From NCBI GenBank assembly GCA_016714535.1, contig JADKDR010000009.1, positions 1-64,000 of the forward strand: a stretch of 64,000 bases of DNA. Direction: 5' to 3'. A program made the translations under genes and the position numbers. Shown here piece by piece: positions 17,425 to 27,238 of the stretch; positions within the stretch are counted from its first letter, which is position 1, and each line of letters opens with the position of its first letter. The notes beneath the pieces are model-generated. The model ran no database searches and was not told the origin of the DNA. It saw nothing but the letters and a program-made list of their open reading frames with translations. Source of the stretch: Bacteroidota bacterium. GTDB taxonomy: Bacteria > Bacteroidota > Bacteroidia > AKYH767-A > OLB10.

Positions 17425-18686
17425 ATACGACTTATACCATGATCCGCTCTTATGGGCAAGAAACGATTGAAACTAAAAACTACTTTTCGAATGAGGAATG
17501 CGACAACATCGCTCCATATATTAAAAGGGTAACAAGTGGCAATACTGATTTCGATAAGAAAAATATAGTCATCATTATTCTCGAAGGAATAGGCAAGGAG
17601 TACATTGGTGCATATACTCCGCAAAATAATTTTACACCTTTCCTCGATTCGTTGCGCTTGCACGCTACCGAATTTTCGAATAGCTATGCCAATGGCACTA
17701 TGAGTATAGAAGGTATTCCGGCAATTGTAGCAGGTATTCCTTCGTGGATGAACAACACTTTTATTTCTTCGCCTTACAACGGCAATCAATTCCCCCCCCC
17801 CCCCCCCCCCCCACAATTTGAATCGATTGCTACCGTGCTGAAAAAGGAAGGATATAGTACTGTTTTTTTTCATGGGGGTAACAATGGAACCATGGGCTTT
17901 GATAACTTTACGCTAGCAGCTGGCTTTGACAAATACATTGGAAGAAGAGAATACGGCAACAAAGATTATGATGGCAATTGGGGTGTATTCGACAAACCAT
18001 TTCTTGAATTTGCCTGCAGGCAAATGACACAACTCGATACCCCATTTTGTTCCACCATTTTTACATTGAGCTCGCATCATCCATACACCATATCCGATGA
18101 TTACAAAGAATTGGTAAAGAAAGGCAACCATCCTTTTTTGAGTTCTGTTAATTATGTTGACTATGCTTTAAGTAATTTTTTTGCCATGGCAAAAAAAACA
18201 GATTGGTATGAGCATACTGTTTTTGTTATAACTGCAGATCATACTAGTCATCGCACCTTACCATATTATCAAACAAGGAAGGGCCTATACGAAATTCCGC
18301 TGTTGATTTATGATGCAAAGAGACCGGTGCACAACGAAGTAAATACTTGTATACAGCAAATTGATATTTATCCTACATTACTTGGTTACTTGGGGTATAA
18401 CAACTATGTTTATTCATTTGGTAATAATGCATTGCTCGATTCTGCCAATACCGTAATACAATATGGCAATGGTGCTTATCAATTGATAAGCAAGGATAGC
18501 TTGCTTGAGTTTGATGGAGAAAAATTTATAGGATTATATCATCATGCGAGCGATAGCTTATTGCAGCAAAATTTAAAAACCAATGTTGAATCTGAAGGCT
18601 TTATGCAACAGCGCCTAAAGGCATCGGTGCAGCAGTACAACAACCGTATGATAAAAAATAAAATGGCCATACGAACAGCGCGTTAA
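17374..18686 (+). CDS. LTA-synthase-type membrane sulfatase, catalytic half
   Basis: The extracytoplasmic sulfatase/phosphotransferase domain. Metal-site motifs are IIILEGIGKEYIG (Glu), NGTMSIEGIPAI (Thr nucleophile region), FFHGGNNGTMGFD, and VITADHTSH (Asp-His). In this superfamily the enzyme moves phosphoglycerol or phosphoethanolamine groups onto envelope glycans or lipids at the outer face of the inner membrane; the acceptor is unknown here. A run of 21 C at 17792-17812 adds seven prolines at a place where relatives go straight from the N-Q-F strand to SIATVLKKEGY. The stop codon overlaps the convergent next gene by four bases. Confidence 0.82.
17792..17812 (+). repeat. 21-base poly-C homopolymer in the sulfatase gene
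   Basis: Twenty-one consecutive C in a gene of otherwise low GC. It keeps the frame, encoding Pro7. It is flanked by CAATTC and CAATTT, so the tract plus one CAATT copy looks like a 27-base insertion. Confidence 0.95.
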
Positions 18687-19159
18687 TCATTCAACTTAAT
18701 CGAAATATTGTAAACCTGTTCTTGTGGTTTTGGGCTTTCAGCTGGTTTGTCGGATGCAACCGCAGGTGTGGTAGAATAAACAACACGAATTCCTGTTGGG
18801 TGTGTAATTTTAACTTCGGCATGACGTATTTTGTATTCAGTAATGCTGAATTGTATATTCAACGTTTCGTGAAAGGTAATGCGTACTCCACGATTATGTG
18901 TCTTTGCAAATTTTAAAAGCGATGCTATGCGCATTGCTTCAGCATCTATTAATTCGTGAACACCACTTTTAATTTTGATATTACTGGTGTTGCCTTTGTT
19001 ATCTACATCAAGCTGCATTTGCACTACACCTTCAATTCCCTTTTCTAGGCAAAGTTCAGGATATTTCATTTCGCTTAATATAAACTTGCGCAATTCTTCG
19101 GGCCCACCTGGATAGAATGTTTTGCTTATAAAACTTTCAGGCTTTCTGTTTTTTTTCAT
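18683..19159 (-). CDS. TonB C-terminal-like domain protein without membrane anchor
   Basis: A 158-residue protein. Residues 15-80 (YPGGPEELRKFI...YPELCLEKGIEGVV-L-VD-KGN...IKSG) match the TonB C-terminal domain pattern found in Bacteroidota energy transducers, with the conserved YP and G-V-V-F/L-V strands. There is no N-terminal transmembrane segment or signal peptide, and no Pro-rich spacer before the domain. The tail after residue 110 is unique. The start MKKNRKPESF is 10 bases from the OstA-like gene's stop, so the two are probably cotranscribed. The role is unknown; it is not a classical TonB. Confidence 0.6.
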   Translation of the reverse strand: MKKNRKPESFISKTFYPGGPEELRKFILSEMKYPELCLEKGIEGVVQMQLDVDNKGNTSNIKIKSGVHELIDAEAMRIASLLKFAKTHNRGVRITFHETLNIQFSITEYKIRHAEVKITHPTGIRVVYSTTPAVASDKPAESPKPQEQVYNISIKLND

Positions 19160-19169
19160 TCTTTAAATT

Positions 19170-20155
19170 TTACTTTTCGGTTACGAAAATATCATATTTG
19201 GTTTTGGGCCTGTCTGCTATTCGCCAATTAAAGCCTCGCAATAGTAGTTCGTTGGTGTTTAACTCATTCATTGGATATAGCGTTGCTTCGGGCTTGGTAA
19301 GCATAATGATGCGTTTCACTGTATTACTATCTATGTAAATAACCATGTCGGTGCAGTCTGCACGGTTTACACCTATATACTTCTTGGCGTCATCGCGGGC
19401 GTAGTAGATGGTTTGTCCACTTCCTGTTACCGTTATTTGCTTTAATTCATTATCACTAAATAATCCAATCATATCCGCTCCCTTTATCTGATTAAATCGT
19501 TCAGCATCTTCTTGAGAGGCGATAAATGATTTGTCGTACATAAATAATTTGTCAATCCGTTCATTAGCAAGTTGCAAGTAAATGGTGTCGGCTGTAATTT
19601 GATTAGAATCGGTCCACAAAACAGGATCGTTAAACATGCGCAATAATGTATCAGTATTACTATACGATAGCGAATCGCAACGTCCCTGCATGTTTGATTT
19701 AAAAAACACAACATGGTGGTAAGCAAAATAAGATTTATTTCCGGTAGCAGTGTCCTCAATAGCATACAAAGTATCAGCGTGCATAAATAAGGTATCGTTA
19801 TCCATTACCTGCATCAGTTGCGATCTGCCGGTTACAAAAGAGTGTTGCGTGACTTCACTATAGCTGGCATAGTTACCTCCAATGAGTACTTTTTGATCAT
19901 CATCTGAAATCATTACATTTCCGTAAGCTTCGCCAAGTCCCTTTTTCTTATCATAACGAAGGCTGTCGCCAACTATTTTTTGTCGTTTACTTTGTATATA
20001 AGCATCGTTACTAAAATAGGACTTATCGTTGTCGGTATTATACCATCCATTCTTGCAAAAGATAAATGTGCTGTCTGCACCTGTTGAATTAATATGCGTG
20101 GGGCCAACAAAATAGGCCGTGTGCGTTAAGGTGTTGTATAGTAACGTGTCCGCAA
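19170..20155 (-). CDS. OstA/LptA-like protein, C-terminal part
   Basis: This continues the N-terminal part after a one-base slip at about 20155; one added T gives YKPFADTLLYNTLTHTAYFVGP. The beta-rich repeats (NDAYIQSKQKIVGDSL, GEAYGNVMISDD, DTLYMHADTL-like) are typical of the long OstA-like chains of Bacteroidota, in which stacked strands extend the LptA jelly roll. The frame runs to the stop at 19170. Confidence 0.75.
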
Positions 20156-20701
20156 GGGTTTATACCTCGGATTAACCAATACCACAGCATCTCTGAACGA
20201 AAGCATTTTGGTTTTTCCATTGTATAAACCGACACGACTGGTTAGGGTGTTTTGCTTGTCAACGATGGTTGCTCCTGCAGTATAATTAGCGGCTTCAGTT
20301 GCCATGTCATAATGCAATTCCTCTGTGGTTAAGGTCATTTGATTATCACTCATATACACATTTTGCCGAACAATAGCTTTACGTGTATCGCCATTATAGT
20401 TCAGGTATTTGCCTGTAAGTTGGGCTCCATCCGGTTTTGTGATTCGCACATTTTCGTAGGCTTCAATCTGGTTTTGCTCATCATAAAAATACGCGCTGTC
20501 ACAGTACATGCGCATCTCTCCCTGACTAAATATAACATTGCCTCTTAGGCGTCTTGCCTTGCTAAAGCCTTGATCGTATACTAACTCATCAGCCTGCTCG
20601 AGTTTAATCTTTTCTTTTTTTTCCTGCGCATACAAATGGCAATATACCATGAACAACAGCATGGCGGTTAAGAAAAATCGTGTCTTTATTATCGATTCCA
20701 T
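20126..20701 (-). CDS. OstA/LptA-like periplasmic LPS transport protein, N-terminal part
   Basis: ATG 20701 starts a signal peptide (MESIIKTRFFLTAMLLFMV, ending YAQ). It is followed by an LptA/OstA N-terminal domain: KLEQADELVYDQG, RLRGNVIFSQGEMRMYCDSA, then repeats of the same strand pattern (YMSDNQMTLTTEELHYD). Such proteins form part of the periplasmic bridge that carries lipopolysaccharide to the outer membrane; the Bacteroidota form is larger than enterobacterial LptA. A TTG at 20713 is less likely. The frame stops at 20126 because of a probable missing base at about 20155. Confidence 0.82.
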   Translation of the reverse strand: MESIIKTRFFLTAMLLFMVYCHLYAQEKKEKIKLEQADELVYDQGFSKARRLRGNVIFSQGEMRMYCDSAYFYDEQNQIEAYENVRITKPDGAQLTGKYLNYNGDTRKAIVRQNVYMSDNQMTLTTEELHYDMATEAANYTAGATIVDKQNTLTSRVGLYNGKTKMLSFRDAVVLVNPRYKPLRTRYYTTP

Positions 20702-20843
20702 ATTTCTATGCAAAACTACTATTTCAACTATAATCTGATATGTGCTTGCAATGAACTGTTAAAATATTTTTACGCGTTTGTATTGTGTATAAGCAATATC
20801 TGATTTTCTTTGCATCAATCACAAAAAAATTTAATTAGAGGAT

Positions 20844-22259
20844 ATGATGAAAAAAAATATTTTACTGCTATGCCTTGTACTTTCTTCCATTGTGGGGGTT
20901 AGTCAAAACATGATAGGGTTGCAAGGAAGTAATTATGCAGGAATAAATGCTATACAGCAAAACCCTGCCGCAACTGCCGATTCGCGTTACCTTCTTGATA
21001 TCGCAATTGGTACTGGAGGCGTGTATTTTAATAACGACTATTTCTATCTGCAAAAAAACAAAACTGCGTTTTTCGGAATGCGTGCATATACTGATGCATT
21101 AACAAACGATGGATTATCTGAAAAATTAGATCTTACTAAATCGTTTAACGAAGGAACAGTTAACTTTAGAGGCATGGTATTGTCAGGGCTTTGGTCAATC
21201 AATCCGAAGCATTCGGTTGGAATTTATTTTCAAGCACGCGCTGCCATCACACTATCGAAGGCCACGCCACAAGCAGTTAATTTTGCAAACAGTGGTTTTA
21301 CAAATGAATCCTTATGGAACAAAACCCAAACCGTTCGCGACCTTGATTTTTCAGCTGCCAGTTGGCTGGAATATGGAGTTTCTTATGCTACAGTTTTTCA
21401 TAATAAGAACAATAATGTGTGGAAAGCAGGAGCAAATTTGAAATATTGTGGAGCTATTGCGGGTGGTTATGTTAAGGATGTAGATTTGGATATATTAATA
21501 AAGAATGATTCGCTTGCAGATATTACCGTGCGTAATATCGAATATGCACGAGTAGATGTTGAAAATTCTAGTCGCGAGAACTTTGCCGGTACCGGCTTTG
21601 GATTTGATTTGGGAGTACAGTATGAATGGCGCGAAGACGCTTCGGTATATTCAACTGATCCAAAAGGGCAGGCAATGAGAGAGCGTAGTGTAAATAAATA
21701 TAAGTTACGTGCCGGCCTTTCTATCATTGACATTGGTGGTTTAAGTTTTAATGAGAACACGCAAGTTAACCGCGTAGAAAACCGCAGTGGAACTAATTAT
21801 TATTGGAAAGGTGTAACCTATAGCAACATTGAAGATTTTGATACTAGTTTTTCAAACTTCTTTTATGGCGATTCGCTAAAGACACGCGTAGCAGATAATT
21901 TTAAAATGTCGCTTCCTACTGCTATCAACATTCAAGTAGATTATCATATCAAAAAAGACTTTTATGCAGGCTTTCAATTTCAGAAAGATATAAATTTTGG
22001 CGATAAGTCGCGCCCCACAAGCCTGGAGTATCTTAGTATTATACCTCGTTGGGAGCGCAGATGGTTTGAAGTCAGTTTGCCAATTTCATTTATGGAGTAA
22101 AAGAAGATATCTGCAGGAATATTTCTGCGCTGTGGTCCATTGTTTTTTGGCAGCGATCGTATTGGAAATTTATTTGGAGGTAAAGACTTGTATGGCATGG
22201 ATTATTATGGTGGCCTCAAAATTCCGTTATACCATCGCAGGTACGAACCTAAATCATAA
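20844..22259 (+). CDS. DUF5723 family outer-membrane-like protein
   Basis: It has a signal peptide (MMKKNILLLCLVLSSIVGV, ending SQ), then the DUF5723 start GLQGSNYAGINAIQQNPAA. Long alternating strands throughout suggest an outer-membrane barrel, as in PorP/SprF-like proteins, though this family is distinct. The frame stops at 22100. Two missing bases, at about 22086-22092 and 22101-22106, separate it from a C-terminus that matches the pattern LRCGPLFFGSDRIGNLFGG...GGLKIPLYH and stops at 22259, so I annotate the gene to there. It is followed by a strong terminator. Confidence 0.78.
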
Positions 22260-22292
22260 GCACAAGATACAAAGCAATAATTGAATCTAAGG

Positions 22293-22319
22293 AGCCGGAA
22301 GTTCTTCCGGCTCTTTTGT
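22293..22319 (+). terminator. Rho-independent terminator of the DUF5723 gene
   Basis: Stem AGCCGGAA / TTCCGGCT with a 4-base loop, followed by CTTTTGTTTTT. It lies 34 bases after the corrected stop at 22259. Confidence 0.88.
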
Positions 22320-22625
22320 TTTTCATTAGTACTTGATGGTTACAATACAAAATAAGAAATCGTTTGATTTATTATCATTTATTACTAAAAATCTAATTGC
22401 GTCTTTTTAAGAATTGAATAAAGTAGATATCAATTATTGTAAAATGAAAATACTAGCAAGTGTGAGGTTTATAAGAAGCAATGATTGGATAATAATTTAG
22501 TTCAACATCTGTTTTTTTTTAATTCAAGAATAAAATGTTGATAAGTGTAAACCCAATTTATAATAAAAGCTGATTAGAATTTTTAGTGAAAGAAAAAATC
22601 ACTTTTCATTTTGCACCAACTACCT

Positions 22626-22733
22626 TAAAAACAAAAAGCGCCAAAACCATTGATTTTAGCGCTGTTTCGCGATTTTATTTGAAGATTTAGTTACGCGAGC
22701 AAATTAATTATTGTTTTCTTGATGTTTATTTAA
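22626..22733 (-). ncRNA. Candidate small RNA, about 108 nt
   Basis: Read on the minus strand, a -7 element TACTTTTGC (22739-22746) is followed by about 108 bases ending in a strong intrinsic terminator. The terminator stem is AGCGCTAAAA / TTTTGGCGCT (22663-22654 with 22646-22637, one G-U pair), with a 7-base loop and a TTTTTGTTTTT tail. Upstream, TCGCG and CGCGA (22698-22694 and 22671-22667) can pair as a second stem. There is no open frame longer than a few codons, so an RNA product is the simplest reading. I do not recognise it as a known RNA family. Confidence 0.5.
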
Positions 22734-22738
22734 CGATG

Positions 22739-22746
22739 CAAAAGTA
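22739..22746 (-). promoter_or_regulatory. Promoter -7 element of the small RNA candidate
   Basis: TACTTTTG on the minus strand, followed by CATCG. These are the same bases as in the pyrG promoter (TACTTTTGCATC). Initiation is expected near 22733. Confidence 0.55.
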
Positions 22747-23010
22747 ATCAATGTATTTCAATAAACATAATACATGATTGATTTTTTTTAACATGGAGTT
22801 TATCGAAACCCTATCTTGTAATTTAATAAGTAATTGAATTCAGTTTTACTGGTTGTTAAACATCGCATTCATATTTTTTTTAGCAGCAAAATTGTATTCT
22901 GATTTTTGATACATCATTTTATTTGGTACATGTATTTCTTCTGCTAAAACTGTCATTACATTATTTTAGCAAAATAATTTTTAGGCACGGCATTCAATAC
23001 ATCTTATTTA

Positions 23011-23018
23011 TATATTTG
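23011..23018 (+). promoter_or_regulatory. Promoter -7 element, OPT transporter
   Basis: TATATTTG, a full match to TAnnTTTG, 31 bases before the ATG at 23050. Confidence 0.6.
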
Positions 23019-23049
23019 ATGCATCTATACTTTTAATCTCCATAAAAAT

Positions 23050-24510
23050 ATGAGCGAACAAAAAATTTTCAAGCCCTATATCTCGGCAACTGACAGTGTA
23101 GCTGAGTTTACTGTAAAGTCAATTTTATTAGGTTGCGTATTTGGTGTTTTGTTTGGCGCAGCTACAGTATACCTTGCACTAAAGGCAGGCCTTACAGTTA
23201 GCGCATCCATTCCAATTTCGGTATTAGCTATTTCGCTCGGTCGAAAATTTTTTCGTACCACCATTCTCGAAAATAATATTATTCAAACCACAGGTAGTGC
23301 AGGAGAATCTATTGCTGCAGGTGTGGTATTTACACTTCCCGGTTTTTTATTTTTAAGTAATACAGGAAATGGAAGTATAGGACTTCCTTATTTTAATTAC
23401 CAAACTATTTTTGTGCTTGCTGCACTTGGAGGAATGCTCGGCACCATGATGATGATTCCTTTGCGTAGATCATTAATAGTGAAAGAACATGGAACACTGC
23501 CATATCCTGAAGGAACCGCATGTGCCAGTGTTCTTATTGCTGGCGAGAAGGGCGGAGATTTTGCACGCACTGCCTATTTAGGTCTTGCTGTAAGTTTGGT
23601 GTATGCAACCTTGCAAAAAGTATTTCATATCATTTGCGATGTTCCAGTTTACGTTACCGATCGTGCTTCCCGATATTTTCCTGCAGCGCGTATCGATTCA
23701 GAAATAACACCTGAATACCTTGGAGTAGGATATATAATTGGCCCTCGCATTGCTGCAGTGCTAGTTGCAGGAGGTGTGCTTAGTTCGTTTGTTCTTATTC
23801 CGTTGCTTGCTACCTTAGTGCCTGGCGAACTGATTTTTATGCAACTTACGAAACTTGGAATTAACCGGGCCAAGTTTGATTGGAATGCAACTAAAACCTT
23901 TGGCGATACCGCAGAAGCTATATATACCGTGCCTACACTACGTCAGATAGGTGCAGGGGCTGTAGCGGCAGGTGGATTTATTACATTAATAAAAACCATC
24001 CCTACCATAATTACATCTTTTAAAGAAAGTATTGGGTCGGTGAAGGCCGGAGCGGCAAAAGAAGTAGCACGCACCGAACGCGATATTAATTTAAAGGTAG
24101 TTTTGTTTGGTAGCTTAGCATTAATACTATTAATCATGTTACTTCCAATGATTCCAGGAGAAGGCATATTAAGTAAATTTCTTATCGGAGTGCTTGTAGT
24201 TATATTCGGAGCATTTTTTGTAACCGTGTCTTCGCGCATCGTAGGCATTATTGGTTCTTCCAATAATCCTATTTCAGGAATGACTATTGCCACAATCATG
24301 GCCACATGTCTTGTATTTATTGGAGTAGGGTGGAGTGGAAGTGTATATGAACCCATGGCACTTGTGGTAGGTGGAATGATTTGCATAGCGGCAGCCAATG
24401 CAGGAGCTACATCGCAAGATTTAAAAACAGGATATAATGGGATTGTGCCCTCGGTATCAGCAACTTGCATTATTTATTGGTGCCATTGTTTCTTCTTTAG
24501 TAATTGGTAG
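23050..24510 (+). CDS. OPT family oligopeptide transporter, N-terminal part
   Basis: A polytopic transporter of the OPT superfamily, prokaryotic type. KPYISATDSVAEFTVKSILLG opens the protein, followed by FGAATVYLALKAGLTVSASIP, NNIIQTTGSAGESIAAGVVFTLPG and LPYPEGTACASVL, all family hallmarks. About ten hydrophobic segments lie in this part. It imports peptides or possibly metal chelates across the inner membrane by proton symport. The frame leaves the family pattern at 24433, where a TATATA stretch seems to have lost TA; the rest follows in another frame. Confidence 0.88.
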   Translation: MSEQKIFKPYISATDSVAEFTVKSILLGCVFGVLFGAATVYLALKAGLTVSASIPISVLAISLGRKFFRTTILENNIIQTTGSAGESIAAGVVFTLPGFLFLSNTGNGSIGLPYFNYQTIFVLAALGGMLGTMMMIPLRRSLIVKEHGTLPYPEGTACASVLIAGEKGGDFARTAYLGLAVSLVYATLQKVFHIICDVPVYVTDRASRYFPAARIDSEITPEYLGVGYIIGPRIAAVLVAGGVLSSFVLIPLLATLVPGELIFMQLTKLGINRAKFDWNATKTFGDTAEAIYTVPTLRQIGAGAVAAGGFITLIKTIPTIITSFKESIGSVKAGAAKEVARTERDINLKVVLFGSLALILLIMLLPMIPGEGILSKFLIGVLVVIFGAFFVTVSSRIVGIIGSSNNPISGMTIATIMATCLVFIGVGWSGSVYEPMALVVGGMICIAAANAGATSQDLKTGYNGIVPSVSATCIIYWCHCFFFSNW

Positions 24511-25090
24511 GACAGTAAATTTACTTGATACACCAACAGCTACTATGAAAGCTAACGGCATCATAAATACAAGTGGTTGGCACTTACAACGCCCGCAAGC
24601 AACATTAATAGCTCCTTTAATCAAAGGTATTCTGTCGTTTAACCTCGATTGGCAATTTGTAATAGTTGGTGCATGCCTTGCCCTTGTGTTAGAATTGTGC
24701 GGAATAAAATCGTTATCGTTTGCGGTAGGTGCCTATCTGCCACTGTCAACCACATTGCCCATTTTTGCCGGAGGCGCTTTAAAGGGTTTAGTAGATAAAG
24801 TGCAAGAGCGCAAAGGAGAAAAAAAGGAGGACGATGAACTAGGCAGAGGAAGTTTGTTTGCTACCGGCCTTGTTGCCGGAGGAGCCTTGGCAGGCGTGCT
24901 AGTTGCAATGCTTAATGTAAACGAATCGGTAGCAAAAAAGCTAGAATCAATTAGCGCTGCTTCCGGATTACAATCTATTTTAGGAGTAGGTGGCTATATG
25001 TGGCTTGGAGTGATTTTCTTTTTGGCCATGGCAGCAATTTTGTATCGTATAGCTACAACGGGCAAGCAATCCGATGTGACTCAGATGTAA
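24437..25090 (+). CDS. OPT family oligopeptide transporter, C-terminal part
   Basis: Read with the two missing bases restored at about 24433-24437, the junction is TGY-IMG-LCPRYQQLALFIGA, matching the G-T-P--QQ-A-IG pattern of the family. The part carries the last four or so membrane helices, including GALKGLVDKVQERKGEKKEDDE before the final LFATGLVAGGALAGVLVA. The complete transporter would be about 680 residues, normal for the family. Confidence 0.85.
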   Translation: MGLCPRYQQLALFIGAIVSSLVIGRTVNLLDTPTATMKANGIINTSGWHLQRPQATLIAPLIKGILSFNLDWQFVIVGACLALVLELCGIKSLSFAVGAYLPLSTTLPIFAGGALKGLVDKVQERKGEKKEDDELGRGSLFATGLVAGGALAGVLVAMLNVNESVAKKLESISAASGLQSILGVGGYMWLGVIFFLAMAAILYRIATTGKQSDVTQM

Positions 25091-25307
25091 TTCTGAAAAT
25101 AAGCTTTGATAGTTTCTGCTTAGCAAAATAGCCAATCGATTTGTTGGGCAATAGGTTGCCTTATTGTTATTTCTTTTTTTGAAATTATTGGTCTTGGTTA
25201 TAGGGCTGCTATGATTGACAGGTAAGTCAATCTTCCATCTTTTGCAGAAAAATTAATACAAGAATAAATTTAATTTAATAAAAGCACTCAATATCTGTTT
25301 CACTTAC

Positions 25308-25315
25308 TACTTTTG
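25308..25315 (+). promoter_or_regulatory. Promoter -7 element, pyrG
   Basis: TACTTTTG followed by CATCCCG, 27 bases before the pyrG ATG at 25343. Confidence 0.65.
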
Positions 25316-25342
25316 CATCCCGTGTTCTAAAAATTAAATCTG

Positions 25343-26961
25343 ATGAATACGGTTAAATATATTTTTGTTACAGGAGGTGTTACCTCTTCACTTGGTAAAG
25401 GGATTATTAGTGCATCACTTGCCAAATTATTGCAAGCCCGAGGATATAGAGTTACGATCCAAAACTCGATCCATATATAAATGTAGACCCGGGCACACTC
25501 AATCCTTATGAACATGGAGAATGTTATGTGACTAATGATGGAGCCGAAACCGATTTGGATTTGGGACACTACGAGCGTTTTTTAAATACATCTACCTCTC
25601 AGGCCAATAATATAACTACAGGTCGAATTTATCAAACCGTTATTAACAAAGAGCGCGAGGGAGTATACCTTGGAAAAACGGTACAGGTAATTCCACATAT
25701 TACCGATGAAATAAAATACCGGATAAAGCTGCTTGGCGAAACAGGAAATTATGATGTTATAATTACTGAAATAGGAGGAACCGTAGGTGACATTGAATCG
25801 TTGCCATACATTGAATCGGTTCGTCAGCTTATTTGGGAAATGCAAAGTAATTGCTGTGTGGTGCATCTTACGCTATTGCCTTACCTTGCAACTACCGGAG
25901 AGTTAAAAACAAAGCCTACCCAGCATTCTGTAAAAACATTGCTTGAACACGGTATACAACCTGATGTACTTGTGTGCCGCACCGAGCATGCCATGAATAA
26001 TGACTTGCGCAGAAAGATTGCCTTATTTTGCAATGTAAATATCAATTCGGTGATAGAATCGATTGATGCTCCCACCATTTATGATGTACCACTACTGATG
26101 ATGAAAGAGCAATTAGATAAGGTAGTGTTGTCCAAATTGAAATTGCCGCTTAAGCAAGAGCCAGAGATGGAAGTCTGGAAATCATTTTTGGGAAAACTTA
26201 AAAATCCGGTGAATGAAGTAAGAATTGGGCTGGTAGGGAAGTACATCGAATTAAAAGATGCCTATAAAAGTATAAGCGAAGCGCTTATACATGCCGGTGT
26301 TGCCAACGAAACCAAAGTAAATGTAGAGTGGATACATTCGGAAAAAATAAGCGAAGAAAATATAGGCGAAAAATTAAAAGGACTGAATGCCGTATTGGTA
26401 GCACCGGGATTCGGAAATCGTGGAATTGAGGGTAAGTTGATTGCGATAAGATATGTGAGAGAAAATAAAATTCCATTTTTGGGAATTTGCCTGGGTATGC
26501 AATGTGCTGTAATTGAGTTTGCGCGAAATGTATTAAAAATTGAAAATGCTAATTCAAGCGAAATGCATCTGGATTGCAAAGACCCGGTAATTGATATAAT
26601 GGAATCGCAAAAAGACATAACGCGAAAAGGGGGCACCATGCGCCTTGGCGAGTACTCTTGCAATTTGCTCAAAGGCAGCAAGATTTCTTCGGTTTATAAC
26701 AAACAAAAAATAAGCGAGAGACACCGGCATCGCTATGAGTTTAATAATGATTATCTTGAACGTTTTGAAGCAGCAGGAATAATTGCCAGTGGAATTCATC
26801 AGGGTGAAAAGGGAGATTTGGTGGAGATAATTGAATTAAAAAATCATCCTTTTTTTATTGGCGTGCAGTTTCATCCTGAATATAAGAGTACGGTAGAAAC
26901 ACCGCATCCTTTATTTGTAAAGTTTGTAAAGTCGGCACTCGAATATCGATTACATAAATAG
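25343..26961 (+). CDS. pyrG: CTP synthase (frameshifted in this sequence)
   Basis: It makes CTP from UTP, glutamine and ATP. The gene starts at ATG 25343 (MNTVKYIFVTGGVTSSLGKG, with the P-loop-like GGVTSSLGKG). One A is missing in the run at 25461-25464; with it restored, VTIQ joins KLDPYINVDPGTLNPYEHGE, an invariant segment. The rest is intact from 25470: the synthetase domain to about residue 270, then a class I glutamine amidotransferase domain with the nucleophile in GICLGMQCA and the His-Glu pair in VQFHPEYKS. As written, the only long frame starts at 25528 and lacks the ATP-binding N-terminus. Confidence 0.93.
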
Positions 26962-27238
26962 ATTTATTGCATCAAGTTGGGTCCGTTGCTTTTCTATTTT
27001 ATGGTGGTTAGATTTTATCAATTCTAAAATTGGTTTTGTAAAAATTTACCTATGCGCTATATCGCACTAGCCAATTACGTAGTAGCGCAACCCTTAATGC
27101 ACTTATTAGAGTTTCAATAAAGGTGCCATTTTGCTTAAGCATGCTAGTCTTGTTTAAATTAACATTGCTTCATGCGTAATTGTCGCAACAAAAAAATAAA
27201 TATTACATTTCGCACACTAAAAAACCACCTCTAATTTA

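Larger units (their letters stand above)
22320..23010. other. Long AT-rich intergenic region
   Basis: No protein-coding frame with family character is visible between the DUF5723 gene and the OPT transporter gene. The only structure I can support is the minus-strand RNA candidate at 22626-22733. The rest is AT-rich and unassigned. Confidence 0.5.

Noticed and set aside
17265..17873. 202-residue open frame on the minus strand
   Set aside because: It is antisense to the sulfatase gene; the GGGGGGG block is only the complement of the C21 run.
22637..22663. Hairpin as a rightward terminator
   Set aside because: On the plus strand it is followed by GTTTCGC with no T-run; the T-run is on the minus side.
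23943..24470. 175-residue open frame on the minus strand
   Set aside because: It is antisense to the OPT transporter; low-complexity Pro/Ile/Met content shows no domain.
26262..26681. 139-residue open frame on the minus strand
   Set aside because: It is antisense to pyrG and has no recognisable motif.
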